Shown piece by piece: positions 7,316 through 15,444 of a stretch of 15,682 nt of DNA. Under the pieces are notes generated by a model that saw nothing but the letters and a program-made list of their open reading frames with translations, was not told the origin of the DNA and did no database searches. The translations under genes were made by a program, and so were the position numbers. The DNA comes from Holophagaceae bacterium UBA1801 (GTDB lineage Bacteria > Acidobacteriota > Holophagae > Holophagales > Holophagaceae): NCBI GenBank assembly GCA_002319925.1, contig DCFP01000065.1:1-15682 (forward strand). Direction: 5' to 3'. Position 1 is the first letter of the stretch; every line of letters begins with the position of its first letter.

Positions 7316-7828
7316 CTACCGTTCGTCGAAGGCGCTTTGCAATTGCCGCAGACTGGCATGATCGTAGGCCACAAGGGTAACGGACTTGGGCCGTTCATGA
7401 GCGGCCACGAAGTCACAGATTTCATGGATGGCGATGCGGGCGGCTCGGTCCGCCGGGAACCCGTAAATACCGGTGCTGATGGCGGGAAAGGCGATGGTTT
7501 CCAACTGATTTTCCATGGCCACGCGGAGGCTCTCCCGGTAGCAGGAAGCCAGCTGTTCATCCTCGCCGTGGTCGCCCCCGCGCCAGACGGGGCCCACCGT
7601 GTGGATGATGGCGCGGGTCGGAAGGCGGAACCCCGGCGTCAGCTTCGCATAGCCCGTCTTGCAGCCCCCCAGGTTCCGGCAGTAGATGGCAAGCTCAGGG
7701 CCGGCGGCACGATGGATGGCTCCGTCAACGCCTCCTCCGCCCTGGAGGCTCGAGTTGGCGGCATTCACGATGGCATCCACTGCCATTTCCGTGATGTCGC
7801 CCAGCACGAGATTGATCCGGGACTTCAT
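7316..7828 (-). CDS. Macro domain ADP-ribose hydrolase-like protein (MacroD/YmdB type)
   Basis: This 170-aa protein has an intact MacroD-type active site: NAAN (residues 22-25), GGGGVDGAIHRAAG (30-43, with the Asp35 implicated in catalysis in this family), IHTVGPVW and the ligand loop AISTGIYGFP. Such proteins bind ADP-ribose and remove mono-ADP-ribose from acidic side chains or deacetylate O-acetyl-ADP-ribose. The start ATG 7828 shares its A with the tldD stop (TGATG). An upstream extension in this frame runs into tldD and is rejected. Lying between tldD and tldE, it suggests a link between ADP-ribose handling and the peptidase, or simple co-expression. No ADP-ribosyltransferase or SirTM gene is in the window. 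Confidence 0.92.
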   Translation of the reverse strand: MKSRINLVLGDITEMAVDAIVNAANSSLQGGGGVDGAIHRAAGPELAIYCRNLGGCKTGYAKLTPGFRLPTRAIIHTVGPVWRGGDHGEDEQLASCYRESLRVAMENQLETIAFPAISTGIYGFPADRAARIAIHEICDFVAAHERPKSVTLVAYDHASLRQLQSAFDER

Positions 7829-9915
7829 CAGATCACGTCCGGCAGCGGTTCCGCGGTTCCTCCAACCACGAGGGAAGGGCAGAGGATCGTGGGCATGGCA
7901 TCGGAGACGGGGACGCCCTGGCCATCCTTGCCACAGGTGCCGATGTCGAAATGCTCCAGGTCTCCGGCGATGCGCGTGATCTGTTTCAGGACGTCGGGAC
8001 CGCACCCGCTCAAGGTGGCGTTCTTGACGGGGTACTTGATCTCACCCTTCTCGACCCAGTAGCCCTCCGTCACCTGGAACACGAAATTGCCGGTCACGGT
8101 GTCCACCTGGCCGCCACCCATGTGTTTCACCAGGAGGCCCCGCTCGAGGTCCTTCAGGATCACTTCGGGGGTTTCCGGCCCGGGAGCCAGGAAGGTGTTG
8201 CGCATGCGGGGGATGGGCAGGTGGCGGTAGCTCTCGCGGCGGCCGTTGCCCGTGGGGGGCACGCTCATGCGCCGGGCTGTTTTCCGGGACTGCAGGTAGC
8301 CTTTGAGGATTCCGTTCTCGATGAGCACGACCCGCTCCGTGGGCTGGCCTTCGTCGTCGCAGGCGCTGGAGCCGCGCTTGTGGGGCAGGGTGCCGTCATC
8401 GATGATCGTCACGCCGTCCGCGGCCACCTTGGTGCCCAGCTTGCCCGCGAAGGCGCTGACACCCGCCAGGGCCAGATCCGCCTCCAGTCCGTGGCCGCAG
8501 GCTTCGTGGATCATGGTGCCGCCAGCGCTGCTGGAGAGGATGACCGGGAAGGTCCCTGCAGGGGCGGGCTGGGCGATGAGGGCCTGGAGGGCCATGCGGA
8601 CGGCTTCCTGGGCCGTGTGCGTGACTGCTTCCTCGGTAAACAGCTCGAAACCGCGGGTCTCGCCCAGGGCTCTGAAACCCGTCTGCAAAGTATCCCCCTC
8701 GCCTGCCGTGACGCTCAGGCGCAGAACTCCCTGGGTCCGGTGATCCTCGGCGAGCGTGGCCTTCCAGTCGCCGTTCTTCCGGTCCGCGACGGCGATCCAG
8801 ACGCTTTGGGTGGAATCGCCATAGCCCACCGCAACCTGCCGGATGGCGCCCGGTTTGAGGGTCTCTCCGTGATTCCTGGCAATGGATTCCGTCTTCCGCA
8901 CCAGCTCGACCTTTTCCGGGAACGGCACCGAGGCTGGATCGCGCTCGATGGGGCTGGGGGTCGGATGCTCGAGGATCGTTAGTGTGGGAACCTGCGTAGA
9001 AGCCCCTGAACCCGGGGCTGCCAGCAGGAGGGCAGCCTCCTTCAATTCATTGAAATCCGGGGCGATGAGATCCGCGAAGCGCGTGGTCTCGCCCTCCGAA
9101 ATCCGGAGGCTGGCGCCGAAGGTCTCGCTGGCAAGCACATCCTCCATGCGGCCATCGTCCATGCCCAGGGCCTGGGCGCGGCGCTTTTCCACAAAGATTT
9201 CGCCATAATCTCCGCCCTTGGAGAGCAGGCTCGAAAGAATCTCGTGAAGCTGTTCAGGGGTGAAAGGCGCAGCCATCAATGAACTCCATCGCGCGGATCG
9301 CAGGCGTTTCCAGTTTGCCAGAATGGACGATTCAGCCTCCTCCAGCTGGGATTCGATGTCCCGGCCATCGTTGAATATGACGCGGTCCGCATGGAGTTGT
9401 TTCTCCGCCGTGCCGGTCTGGGCCGCGAGGCGGGCCACCGCATGTTCCTTTGATAGCCTGTCCCGATGGATCAATCGCTGGATCCGCAGTTCCACGGGTG
9501 CGTCCACCACCCAGAAAGCGTCGAAATGATGGGCCTTTCCGCGTTCCACCCAGAGGGCCGCGTCCAGGATGACGCCCTTGGTCTTCACGGGGATGGATTT
9601 CAGCATTTTCTGGAGATGCGCCTCGATGCGGGGGTGCAGCAGGGCTTCCAGCTCCCGCCGTGAAGCAGGATCGGCGAACACCTTCTTCGCCAGCCAGGGG
9701 CGATCAAGGGTGCCATCTACCCTCAGGGCCTCTTTGCCGAAGGCCTTGACTAGCGCCTGCAGCCCTTCCGTGCCGCGGCCGACCACATCGCGGGCGGCCT
9801 GGTCAGCATCCAGGATCGTCCAGCCGCGGGTTCTCATCGCGGCGGCCACGTAGCTCTTGCCCGCTGCGATACCGCCGGTGAGGCCGATGATGGGAACAGG
9901 AAGTCGAGGATCCAT
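7828..9915 (-). CDS. coaE-tldD: Dephospho-CoA kinase fused in frame to TldD protease (CoaE-TldD)
   Basis: One open frame of 695 aa joins two complete proteins. Residues 1-213 are CoaE: P-loop GLTGGIAAGKS (11-21), LDADQAARDVVG, and DAFWVVDAPVELRIQRLIHRD. CoaE phosphorylates dephospho-CoA in the last step of CoA synthesis. From Met214 (ATG 9276) follow 482 aa of TldD, matching the E. coli length (481). It has the zinc motif HEACGH (TldD residues 257-262) and Cys448 in GTCGKDG, like the His/His/Cys set of E. coli TldD. There is no linker. ATG 9276 has its own ribosome site, so free TldD may also be made. In the +1 frame the junction reads TGATG, like other junctions of the cluster, suggesting a one-base indel. 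ATG 9915 fits the CoaE N-terminus; TTG 9948, with GGAG 8 nt upstream, is an alternative. Confidence 0.85.
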   Translation of the reverse strand: MDPRLPVPIIGLTGGIAAGKSYVAAAMRTRGWTILDADQAARDVVGRGTEGLQALVKAFGKEALRVDGTLDRPWLAKKVFADPASRRELEALLHPRIEAHLQKMLKSIPVKTKGVILDAALWVERGKAHHFDAFWVVDAPVELRIQRLIHRDRLSKEHAVARLAAQTGTAEKQLHADRVIFNDGRDIESQLEEAESSILANWKRLRSARWSSLMAAPFTPEQLHEILSSLLSKGGDYGEIFVEKRRAQALGMDDGRMEDVLASETFGASLRISEGETTRFADLIAPDFNELKEAALLLAAPGSGASTQVPTLTILEHPTPSPIERDPASVPFPEKVELVRKTESIARNHGETLKPGAIRQVAVGYGDSTQSVWIAVADRKNGDWKATLAEDHRTQGVLRLSVTAGEGDTLQTGFRALGETRGFELFTEEAVTHTAQEAVRMALQALIAQPAPAGTFPVILSSSAGGTMIHEACGHGLEADLALAGVSAFAGKLGTKVAADGVTIIDDGTLPHKRGSSACDDEGQPTERVVLIENGILKGYLQSRKTARRMSVPPTGNGRRESYRHLPIPRMRNTFLAPGPETPEVILKDLERGLLVKHMGGGQVDTVTGNFVFQVTEGYWVEKGEIKYPVKNATLSGCGPDVLKQITRIAGDLEHFDIGTCGKDGQGVPVSDAMPTILCPSLVVGGTAEPLPDVI
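9274..9287 (-). promoter_or_regulatory. Internal ribosome-binding site and start for the TldD moiety
   Basis: On the minus strand GGAG (9287-9284) lies 7 nt before ATG (9276-9274) inside the coaE-tldD frame. The protein from this ATG is 482 aa, the normal full length of TldD. A TGA in the +1 frame overlaps the ATG by one base. Translation could therefore yield both the fusion and free TldD. Confidence 0.6.
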
Positions 9916-9981
9916 GATGAGGCATGTTCGCATCGAACGGCGCGGCAACCAACCGTCTCCGATGCGCGGCGGGGAACGGAA

Positions 9982-10191
9982 TCACTCTTGGGGCTTGATG
10001 TGTCCGCGCTCCATAAGCCTTCCCGCCAAGCGCTCGGCCATGTCGATGGCGAGATCGATATCCTCGTCGGTCAAGCCGCCACTACCCGCGGCAGCCATCC
10101 CGTTCAACAGGTACAGGGCGTAATGCTCGATGCGTCTGAGCCCATGGCCAGGCAACATGGGCATCGGATTGGCTTCCGGTGTTTCGTTCAT
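9982..10191 (-). CDS. Small hypothetical protein upstream of coaE
   Basis: I do not recognise this 69-aa protein. It has a proline- and Met-rich N-terminus, then two likely amphipathic helices: LRRIEHYALYLLNGMAA (about 18-34) and TDEDIDLAIDMAERLAGRLMERG (about 41-63), joined by a Gly/Ser turn. There is no signal peptide, cysteine pair or membrane segment, so it is probably a small helical cytosolic protein. ATG 10191 has GGGGAG 8 nt upstream; an in-frame GTG at 10215 lies upstream of that site and is less likely. It lies 79 bp after mnmA and 33-66 bp before coaE on the same strand, so it may be the first gene of the coaE-tldD cluster or the tail of the mnmA transcript. Confidence 0.7.
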   Translation of the reverse strand: MNETPEANPMPMLPGHGLRRIEHYALYLLNGMAAAGSGGLTDEDIDLAIDMAERLAGRLMERGHIKPQE

Positions 10192-10270
10192 TACGACATC
10201 TCCCCAGTCAAACACCGACCTCTGATCCCAAACATAGGCATGGAAGGGCGATCGAGGAAGGCTGTTCTTT

Positions 10271-11452
10271 TTAGCCTTTTGCGCCAGCCCGATCGGAGGA
10301 ACAGATCCAGCCTCCGCCCAGGACCTCAGATCCTCGATAGAACACGACCGCCTGTCCAGGAGTGATGGCGCGCTGAGGCTCCAGAAAACATACCTTCACG
10401 CGATGGTTACCCAGCTTTTCCACGGTGGCGGGGGTCTCTGGACTCCGGGAGCGCAGCTTGGCGGCGCAAGTGAAGGTCTTCTCCTTGGGCTCGAGGCACC
10501 AGGAAACATCCCTGGCCCAAAGTGCCTCCTCGAAAAGGTATCGGTTCTCGCCGACCCAGACCGTGTTGGTGGCCGGATCCGTCCGGATGACGTAGAGCGG
10601 TTCGGGATAGGCGATGCCGATGCCCTTCCGCTGGCCCACGGTGAAGCGCCAGAAGCCGGCGTGCGTTCCGAGGACCTTCCCATCGGCATGCCTGATCTCA
10701 CCCTGTCCCAGATTGGGATCGGCCCCCATCGACTCGATGTATTGGTCGTACCGTTCCTGGGTGACGAAACAGATTTCCTGGCTCTCTGGCTTTTCGGAAA
10801 GGTGGAGTCCCAAGAATCTGGCCAGCAGCCGGACCTGCGTCTTGTTGAGGGATTCCAAAGGAAAAAGGGTCCGGGCAAGGGTGGCCTGGGTATGGGAGAA
10901 GAGGAAGTAGCTCTGATCCTTGGATGCGTCCAGGGCTTTCAGGAGGTGATAGTCCCCTGAATCCACATGAATCCTTGCGTAATGACCCGTGGCCACGAAT
11001 TTGGCTTCCATCTCGTCGGCAACCCGAACAAGGGAGTCGAACTTAAGATGTTGATTACATAGAATACAAGGACTTGGTGTTTCACCATTCAAGTAGGAGG
11101 CAACAAAAGGGTCGATGACTTCCCCCTTGAAGCGGGATTCAAAGTTCATGATGTAATGATTGAATCCCAGGTGATTGGCGACCTTTTTTGCATCCGAGAA
11201 ATCATCAAGCGTGCAGCATTTTCCAGCAGCGGGTTGGACAGTCCCGCCGCAGGTTTTATCAAACAATTGCATGGAAATTCCGATGACCTCCAGGCCGGCC
11301 AAGTGAAGCAGGGCGGCCATCACCGAGCTGTCGATGCCGCCGGACATGGCAGCAATGACTCGGGTCCCAGGAGACACGCCCGGTGTTGTCCTGATTTGCT
11401 CCAGCGATAGATTCAGCAGCTCTGCGGCAGCGGATCGAGAGGTTTCATCCAC
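10271..11452 (-). CDS. mnmA: tRNA-specific 2-thiouridylase MnmA
   Basis: This 393-aa enzyme forms 2-thiouridine at wobble U34 of tRNA-Lys, -Glu and -Gln, using ATP and a relayed persulfide sulfur. Seen are the PP-loop AAMSGGIDSSV (residues 34-44), the first catalytic Cys in PSPCILCNQHLKFD (about 127-139), ATGHYAR (154-160), the second catalytic Cys in QEICFV (Cys228) and GQRKGIGI further on. Before the PP-loop there is about 30 aa more than in most family members. The start is GTG 11452, 17 bp after lptFG, with only a weak ribosome site, so coupling to lptFG translation is plausible. A tRNA-Gln(UUG), one of its expected substrates, is encoded at the end of this window. Confidence 0.95.
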   Translation of the reverse strand: MDETSRSAAAELLNLSLEQIRTTPGVSPGTRVIAAMSGGIDSSVMAALLHLAGLEVIGISMQLFDKTCGGTVQPAAGKCCTLDDFSDAKKVANHLGFNHYIMNFESRFKGEVIDPFVASYLNGETPSPCILCNQHLKFDSLVRVADEMEAKFVATGHYARIHVDSGDYHLLKALDASKDQSYFLFSHTQATLARTLFPLESLNKTQVRLLARFLGLHLSEKPESQEICFVTQERYDQYIESMGADPNLGQGEIRHADGKVLGTHAGFWRFTVGQRKGIGIAYPEPLYVIRTDPATNTVWVGENRYLFEEALWARDVSWCLEPKEKTFTCAAKLRSRSPETPATVEKLGNHRVKVCFLEPQRAITPGQAVVFYRGSEVLGGGWICSSDRAGAKG

Positions 11453-11469
11453 CTTCGTATGCTATCAAA

Positions 11470-13728
11470 TCAAGTCCTCAAGCGATGCAAATTGAAGAAG
11501 CCGAATCCGAGAAGAAAGAGCAGTGGCGCCATCACACCCCATAGAGCCGGAATCTCGCCCGCCCGTGCTGCGCCCCCGAAAAGGGCCTGCAAGCCCAGGA
11601 ACAGCAACCCAACGACGAGGGCGATACCGAGCACCTGACCGCGCCCCTTACGCGGCGGGGGGAAGGTGTAGGCCAGCATGGCGAAGATCAGGCAGGGACC
11701 GGCCAGCCAGTTAAGCAGGCGGGTCCAGAGCAGCGTGGCTCGTTCAGGATCAGGAGCCCATTTCTGCCAGTGGAATAGATCCAAGGTGCTCGTTTCCTCG
11801 GCGCTGTCGGAATTTCTCAAGGCCTTGTCGGGGAATAAGGTGGATGCCTCCACCCCCGGTTCGAATTTCAGCCCGTCCCATGGCAGTTCATCAACCTTGG
11901 CCTCGCCACGCTTCCAGCGATACAGAATGGGACCAAAGCCAGGGGACTTGAGCGAAAATCCCCAACGATTGTCTCGCTCCAGGAACCAGAGCACATCTGT
12001 TGAAGTCAGGTGCATCCAAGGTTTGGTTTGATAAGTTTGAACGGTTTGATGCTTGATTCGATGATAGATATCGCTGGCACGGCTCACGGCCATAGGTGCA
12101 ATCCCGGCCTGGATGACAAAAGTGAGCAGGACGACGCTGATCCAGGCTCGGCTGCCGGAAGCGATCCACTGAACCAGGCTGGTACCACCGGCTCGAAGGG
12201 CCGTCCACTCCCTGGCGATGGCCGCATCGGAAAAGGCCATCACGCCTCCGAGAAGGAAGGAAACGGGGAAGGCGATGGTCAGGAAGGAAGGGAGGTTGAA
12301 AATCCAGTAACGGAAGAAGACCCCGTAAGCGCCGCTGGTCTTGGTCAGATCGCCGGCGATGGGCACGAATTCCATCAGCAGATCCAAAGTCAGGAGCGTG
12401 CCCAGGGCTGCGCCCCAACTCCGCCACCAGAGGCTTCGGGTCCAGCGTCCCAGAACTCCGGATTTGCGGCTTTGATCCGTGAAATGGATCGATGGCAGGG
12501 TCGCCACGGTTTCCCACTTATTGGAAACCGTGTTTTTTATGGATTCCAGAGTATTGTCATTCCAGTCCGTTACTTTTGAAATGAGACGCAATCGACTGGA
12601 ACGATGCGGTCTCGTCTTCTTGTAGAGTAAAGCCAGGGCCAATCCAAGGAAAAGGAATGGGGGCACGAAGAGAGGAACGGGAGATCTGTCCCCGGCGAGG
12701 AACCAGCTCTCCAGATATTTCAACACCATGTAGTAGCAAAGAATCACCGCAAGGCTCTTCAGCAGTGCGCCCCCGCGCCGGAAGCGCGGATGCTCGAACC
12801 CTAAGGCGATGCCGAACAGCAACAAAGCAACAACCGATAAGGGAATGGTCACCCGGTGGCTCAGCTCCACGCAGGAAGTCTGATAGAGGATCCTCTCGTA
12901 GACCCAAAGAGCACCATTGGCTAGCGAGGGAGTTTTTGCGTTGACGACGTTTGAGACCAGTTCGCTGGTCGAGATGTACTGAACCGGTGTTGAAACGAAA
13001 AAGGCCGAGGGTGCAGGGAGATCATCAAAACGCATGCTTTGCGACTTTTGCGCAAAGAGCCCGACACTTTGGTTGTTTTTCTTGTAATAGCATCCCTTGA
13101 GATCATTCAAGTTCAACAAGGCGTAAGACTTGTTCTGGGCATCGGTCTCCCGCCGCCATTCAAGGCTCTTAGCCACGAGGTGCTGCACATCGCTGTCCGT
13201 AACCGCGAATAAGTGGACTTCTCCATTGGGCGCGACCCAGATGCCGGTGTTTGGATCCTTGGGAGGGAAATAGGGACTCCCGCCTGGTTTCAGAAACCGT
13301 GTCTTTGCCTCCTCGACCATCTGGTTCTCGATCTTTTCCATGTTCGAGCTGACCTTCGGCACGATCCAGTTCGCGTTGACTCCCGCGATGGAGACCAGGA
13401 GCACGGAAAGGATCACCCAGGGCTTCAGGATCGAGCCGATCCCTGAGCCCAATCCCTGGGAAGCCACCATCTCCGATCCTTCCGAAAGGTGCTGGGTTCC
13501 GATCAGGCCGCCCAGGATGGCGGCCATGGGCAGCACCATGGCGAAGGTCTCCGGGAGGGACGTCAGCAGAATGGGGCCAAGCCACCGGATGGAAGCACCC
13601 TGGGCAAAGATATCCCGGGATATCTTGACGAGGTTGTTCGCCAGCATCAGGCCGCCAAAGAAGACGACACCCCCGAGAAGGGGCCAAATCCAGCGTTTGA
13701 GGAAGTATCTGAGGAGGGTCGTAGGCAC
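11470..13728 (-). CDS. lptFG: LptF-LptG fusion: LPS export ABC transporter permease
   Basis: This 752-aa protein contains two complete YjgP/YjgQ permease units, normally two proteins of about 360 aa. Unit 1: membrane segments about 12-34, 51-76 and 101-123, periplasmic domain about 130-285, segments 291-311, 323-343 and 350-369. A basic, polar linker spans 370-430. Unit 2: segments about 431-455, 476-499 and 523-545, periplasmic domain about 550-665, segments 671-688, 697-718 and 726-745. Coupling-helix motifs are SEGSEMVASQGLG in unit 1 and REWTALRAGGTSL in unit 2. With LptB it would extract LPS from the inner membrane and pass it to LptC/LptA. The start is GTG 13728 with a weak ribosome site. 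kdsD lies 50 bp upstream and mnmA 17 bp downstream. No lptA, lptB or lptC is in the window. Confidence 0.92.
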   Translation of the reverse strand: MPTTLLRYFLKRWIWPLLGGVVFFGGLMLANNLVKISRDIFAQGASIRWLGPILLTSLPETFAMVLPMAAILGGLIGTQHLSEGSEMVASQGLGSGIGSILKPWVILSVLLVSIAGVNANWIVPKVSSNMEKIENQMVEEAKTRFLKPGGSPYFPPKDPNTGIWVAPNGEVHLFAVTDSDVQHLVAKSLEWRRETDAQNKSYALLNLNDLKGCYYKKNNQSVGLFAQKSQSMRFDDLPAPSAFFVSTPVQYISTSELVSNVVNAKTPSLANGALWVYERILYQTSCVELSHRVTIPLSVVALLLFGIALGFEHPRFRRGGALLKSLAVILCYYMVLKYLESWFLAGDRSPVPLFVPPFLFLGLALALLYKKTRPHRSSRLRLISKVTDWNDNTLESIKNTVSNKWETVATLPSIHFTDQSRKSGVLGRWTRSLWWRSWGAALGTLLTLDLLMEFVPIAGDLTKTSGAYGVFFRYWIFNLPSFLTIAFPVSFLLGGVMAFSDAAIAREWTALRAGGTSLVQWIASGSRAWISVVLLTFVIQAGIAPMAVSRASDIYHRIKHQTVQTYQTKPWMHLTSTDVLWFLERDNRWGFSLKSPGFGPILYRWKRGEAKVDELPWDGLKFEPGVEASTLFPDKALRNSDSAEETSTLDLFHWQKWAPDPERATLLWTRLLNWLAGPCLIFAMLAYTFPPPRKGRGQVLGIALVVGLLFLGLQALFGGAARAGEIPALWGVMAPLLFLLGFGFFNLHRLRT

Positions 13729-13778
13729 TGATTTTACTTTCGATAATGTATATTATGTAACATTGAGAAAAAGAGCGG
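13729..13778 (-). promoter_or_regulatory. AT-rich spacer with a dyad before lptFG; possible promoter or operator
   Basis: This 50-bp gap between kdsD and lptFG is far more AT-rich than its surroundings. It holds a 5-bp inverted repeat AATGT-N10-ACATT (13745-13764) and several -10-like hexamers (CATAAT, TATACA). No convincing -35 box pairs with them, so a promoter is only suggested. Confidence 0.35.
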
Positions 13779-14777
13779 TCAGATGACCTTGGCCGTCAAC
13801 AAGTCATGTATGTGAAGCACACCCGAGGGTTGACCGTGTTCTTCGACCACCAGGAAAGTGATCTTTCTGGACTCCATGATCCCTGCAGCTTCGATGGCGG
13901 CTAGATCACTGGAGATGGTCACGGGATTCCGGGTCATGATTTCCGAGGCGCACAAATCCAGGGGGTTCCCCTGCACGGACTGAGCCTTGCCGACTGCACG
14001 CCGGATGTCTCCGTCGCTGATCACTCCAGTGATGCGGCCATCTTCCGTTACCGTTGTCATGCCAAGCCGCCCCTTCGTCATGGCCGACAGCACCTCGAAG
14101 AACGGTGTCGTAGGTTCGACTACCGGAAAAGACGTATGCATTAATTCCTTTGTTTTTAATAGTTTTGATCCCAAACTTCCAGCCGGATGGAATTGCGCAA
14201 ACTTCTCTAGGGTGAATCCCGATCGAACCATGAGATGGGCCGCCAACATGTCTCCCCACACCAACTGGATGGTGGTGCTGGCCATGGGTGCGAAATCCAA
14301 CGGACAGCCTTCCCCTGACGGCAATGCATACGTGAAACACCAGCTGGAAGCCTGGGCCAAGCGACTATCGGACCGCGAGGTGATGGATGCAATGCGGATC
14401 CCCAGTCTCAGCAAGCTCGGCAACAGATTGAGGATCTCGAGGCTTTCTCCGCTGTTGCTCAGGATCAGCAAGGTGTCGTCTGTGGTCACCATGCCGAGGT
14501 CGCCGTGCAAGGCTTCCGCTGGATGCAGAAAGAAGCTCGGGCAGCCCGTGGAAGCCAGGGTTGCGGCGATCTTCTGGGCGATGATGCCGGATTTCCCCAT
14601 GCCGCAGAGGATGACCCTTCCCTTGCTGGCCAGGACATAGTCCGCCCAGGCTGTCACGGGACCGGGATCCCATGATTCCTGCAAGGCCTTTATGGCGCAG
14701 TGAGTGGCGTTCAGGACCTTGTCCACAGCTTCAGCGGGAGACAGACTGTCATTCCTATGTTCAGCGGGATGGCTCAC
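13779..14777 (-). CDS. kdsD: D-arabinose 5-phosphate isomerase, KpsF/GutQ family (SIS + two CBS domains)
   Basis: This 332-aa protein converts ribulose 5-phosphate to arabinose 5-phosphate, the first committed step to Kdo of LPS. The N-terminal SIS domain shows CGMGKSG (residues 58-64), HPAEALHGDLGM (85-96), SNSGES (107-112) and FHPAGSLG (196-203, with the conserved His). Two CBS domains follow (about 212-268 and 283-330). Length and domain order match E. coli KdsD/GutQ. The start is GTG 14777 with GGAG 8 nt upstream. It lies upstream of lptFG on the same strand, which fits an envelope role, and is divergent from spoVG across a 115-bp gap. kdsD is preferred to gutQ only because of the LPS neighbour. 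Confidence 0.93.
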   Translation of the reverse strand: MSHPAEHRNDSLSPAEAVDKVLNATHCAIKALQESWDPGPVTAWADYVLASKGRVILCGMGKSGIIAQKIAATLASTGCPSFFLHPAEALHGDLGMVTTDDTLLILSNSGESLEILNLLPSLLRLGIRIASITSRSDSRLAQASSWCFTYALPSGEGCPLDFAPMASTTIQLVWGDMLAAHLMVRSGFTLEKFAQFHPAGSLGSKLLKTKELMHTSFPVVEPTTPFFEVLSAMTKGRLGMTTVTEDGRITGVISDGDIRRAVGKAQSVQGNPLDLCASEIMTRNPVTISSDLAAIEAAGIMESRKITFLVVEEHGQPSGVLHIHDLLTAKVI

Positions 14778-14857
14778 GTTTCGAACTCCATCTGTTTCTG
14801 CTGATCCATGCTACCAGCGAATCCATGCGCGATCGCCTGCCCCAGCCAGGCATGGGA

Positions 14858-14863
14858 TAGACT
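14858..14863 (+). promoter_or_regulatory. Possible -10 box for spoVG
   Basis: TAGACT is identical to the -10 box proposed for tRNA-Met and lies 29 bp before the spoVG start. No good -35 hexamer occurs 16-18 bp upstream, so the call is tentative. Confidence 0.3.
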
Positions 14864-14892
14864 GGAATGGTCCGAGGGACATCGGAGAATGC

Positions 14893-15252
14893 ATGTTCAA
14901 CATCACTGATATTCGAATTACCAAAATTGAAGGAGATGAGAAACTGCGCGCTTTCGCAGCCATTATCATCGACGATTGTTTTCTCGTTGGGGATCTTCGG
15001 ATCGTCGAGGGCGAGGATGGCTATTTCGTCTCCATGCCCAGCAAACGCAAGCGTGATGGCTCTTTCAAGGATATCGCCTATCCCTTGAACAACGAAGCCA
15101 GGGCCTCCATCGAACGCCAGGTACTGCTGGCCTATGAGACCGCCACTGGGAACCGCGCCATTTCCCGCATCGAGACCGGTGAAGAAAACACGGTGAGACC
15201 GGATCTATTGAGCGTGGGCGAATTCGGGTTCACTCCCAAACTAAACCCCTAG
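14893..15252 (+). CDS. spoVG: SpoVG family RNA/DNA-binding regulator
   Basis: This 119-aa protein begins ITDIRITKI and continues with LRAFAAIIIDDCFLVGDLRIVEG, the stretch VSMPSKRKRDGSFKDIAYPL (about residues 50-69) and NNEARASIERQVLLAYE, all typical of SpoVG. The family is a small dimeric nucleic-acid-binding protein. It is named for Bacillus sporulation but is widespread in non-spore-formers, where it acts as a post-transcriptional or transcriptional regulator. This copy carries about 30 extra C-terminal residues after the helix. ATG 14893 has GGAG 5 nt upstream; the longer in-frame upstream reading has no SpoVG similarity. It is divergent from kdsD, and tRNA-Gln follows on the same strand after 111 bp with its own promoter. 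No clear terminator follows spoVG. Confidence 0.93.
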   Translation: MFNITDIRITKIEGDEKLRAFAAIIIDDCFLVGDLRIVEGEDGYFVSMPSKRKRDGSFKDIAYPLNNEARASIERQVLLAYETATGNRAISRIETGEENTVRPDLLSVGEFGFTPKLNP

Positions 15253-15324
15253 GCAAACCCGAGAGAGATAAATGCCAGGAAAGCTGCCCCGGTAATAGTT
15301 CCAGCGTATGTTGCACGGCACGGC

Positions 15325-15353
15325 TGGACGGAAATCCATCTGCCCGCTACACT
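15325..15353 (+). promoter_or_regulatory. Promoter of tRNA-Gln
   Basis: TGGACG (15325-15330), a 17-bp spacer and TACACT (15348-15353) place initiation close to 15360, a few bases before the tRNA 5' end. The layout matches the tRNA-Met promoter (TGGACC, 17 bp, TAGACT). Confidence 0.6.
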
Positions 15354-15362
15354 TTTGGTTCC

Positions 15363-15438
<76 letters not shown>

Positions 15439-15444
15439 TTCGCC

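Noticed and set aside
7951..8982. Plus-strand reading frame of 343 codons
   Set aside because: It is a shadow of tldD on the opposite strand, with no domain or plausible start.
10257..10278. Terminator hairpin at the end of mnmA (AAGGCT...AGCCTT)
   Set aside because: There are only 6 bp around a 9-nt loop, it includes the stop codon, and no T-run follows on the minus strand.
14704..14892. N-terminal extension of spoVG by 63 codons
   Set aside because: The extension has no SpoVG similarity and overlaps the kdsD 5' end on the other strand. ATG 14893 has a ribosome site and starts the conserved domain.
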